From contig JAAYQH010000288.1 of NCBI GenBank assembly GCA_012519365.1, forward strand, positions 1 through 15,754: a stretch of 15,754 nucleotides of DNA, written 5' to 3'. Below the pieces are notes generated by a model. It worked only from the letters and a program-made list of their open reading frames with translations. It had not been told where the DNA came from and did not search any database. Of this stretch, positions 15,678 to 15,754 are shown one piece after another. Numbering within the stretch: position 1 is the first letter of the stretch; each line of letters begins with the position of its first letter. The DNA is from Planctomycetota bacterium. GTDB lineage: Bacteria; Planctomycetota; Phycisphaerae; Sedimentisphaerales; Anaerohalosphaeraceae. The position numbers and the translations under genes were made by a program.

Positions 15678-15754
15678 TTATACAGTTGAAGATTCAACCA
15701 TGTACGTTAGCAGAGGACTAGGTAATAGTATAATTCCCATAAGAATCTTCAACA
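15667..15754 (+). CDS. C-terminal fragment resembling a metallophosphoesterase, AT-rich, runs off window
   Basis: From about 15673 the plus strand reads GPYTVEDSTMYVSRGLGNSI and continues IPIRIFN to the window end, still open. This matches the conserved C-terminal motif of YkuE/YaeI-like metallophosphoesterases (YVSRGLG, PIR, then usually RPEI). Codons such as ATA, CTA and AGA, and about 34% G+C over the last 76 bases, differ sharply from the rest of the window. Upstream in the same frame the sequence is not metallophosphoesterase-like, so only this tail is present. The left boundary is approximate. The motif match is from memory and not aligned. Confidence 0.4.
15685..15753. repeat. 11-base inverted repeat at the window edge
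   Basis: GTTGAAGATTC (15685-15695) is repeated in inverted orientation as GAATCTTCAAC (15743-15753), with 47 bases between them. The left arm also forms a small palindrome, GTTGAA-GA-TTCAAC (15685-15698). The repeat lies inside the AT-rich edge segment. It could be a mobile-element end, a fold-back assembly artefact, or chance within a coding fragment. Confidence 0.45.

Noticed and set aside
15685..15754. Integron attC site or CRISPR repeat at the edge
   Set aside because: The arms lack the attC core consensus, there is only one repeat pair, and no integrase or cas gene is nearby.
1..15754. tRNA, rRNA, CRISPR array or intact insertion sequence
   Set aside because: No cloverleaf, rRNA segment, regularly spaced repeats or transposase-like protein was recognised on either strand by reading alone.

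Overview
The window reads as a stretch of chromosome from a free-living, polysaccharide-using bacterium, by eye a little over half G+C. The gene set is a secreted GH28 enzyme, a DUF5077/DUF3472 secreted protein, tandem exported S49/ClpP-fold proteins, split-subunit glycine dehydrogenase, and a homoserine dehydrogenase paired with an ApgM-like protein. This mix fits the Planctomycetota, perhaps Phycisphaerae. That placement is inferred from gene content and was not tested.

Left part (1-6725). A GH28 pectinase-type glycosidase runs leftward off the window edge. A 243-base divergent region with several inverted repeats separates it from a rightward pair: homoserine dehydrogenase, then an ApgM-family phosphotransferase whose start codon overlaps the dehydrogenase stop (ATGA). 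The pairing points to threonine synthesis, with the second protein as the likely homoserine kinase. After a good sigma70-like promoter come two tandem exported S49/NfeD-type paralogues. Both keep the predicted catalytic Ser, but only the first keeps the predicted Lys.

Middle and right part (6744-15459, all minus strand). Read in the direction of transcription: gcvH, carbamoyltransferase, SxtJ-like membrane protein, DUF5989/SxtK-like membrane peptide, membrane-anchored SGNH hydrolase, DUF5077/DUF3472 secreted protein, gcvPA, gcvPB. The glycine cleavage genes therefore bracket a carbamoyltransferase/SxtJ/DUF5989/SGNH block that resembles sxtI-sxtJ-sxtK of cyanobacterial saxitoxin clusters. No other saxitoxin gene is present, so the block is better read as a carbamoylation module for an unknown, possibly envelope-directed, substrate. 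Intergenic gaps are 2, 9, 25, 14, 70, 56 and 116 bases, so at least the first five genes look like one transcript. gcvT is not in the window.

Right edge (15460-15754). Low-complexity intergenic DNA is followed by the last 34 codons of an unidentified minus-strand gene. That frame breaks at about 15665-15680, where the sequence becomes AT-rich and reads, on the plus strand, like the C-terminal motif of a metallophosphoesterase. This is either a chimeric assembly join or a real insertion or rearrangement boundary.
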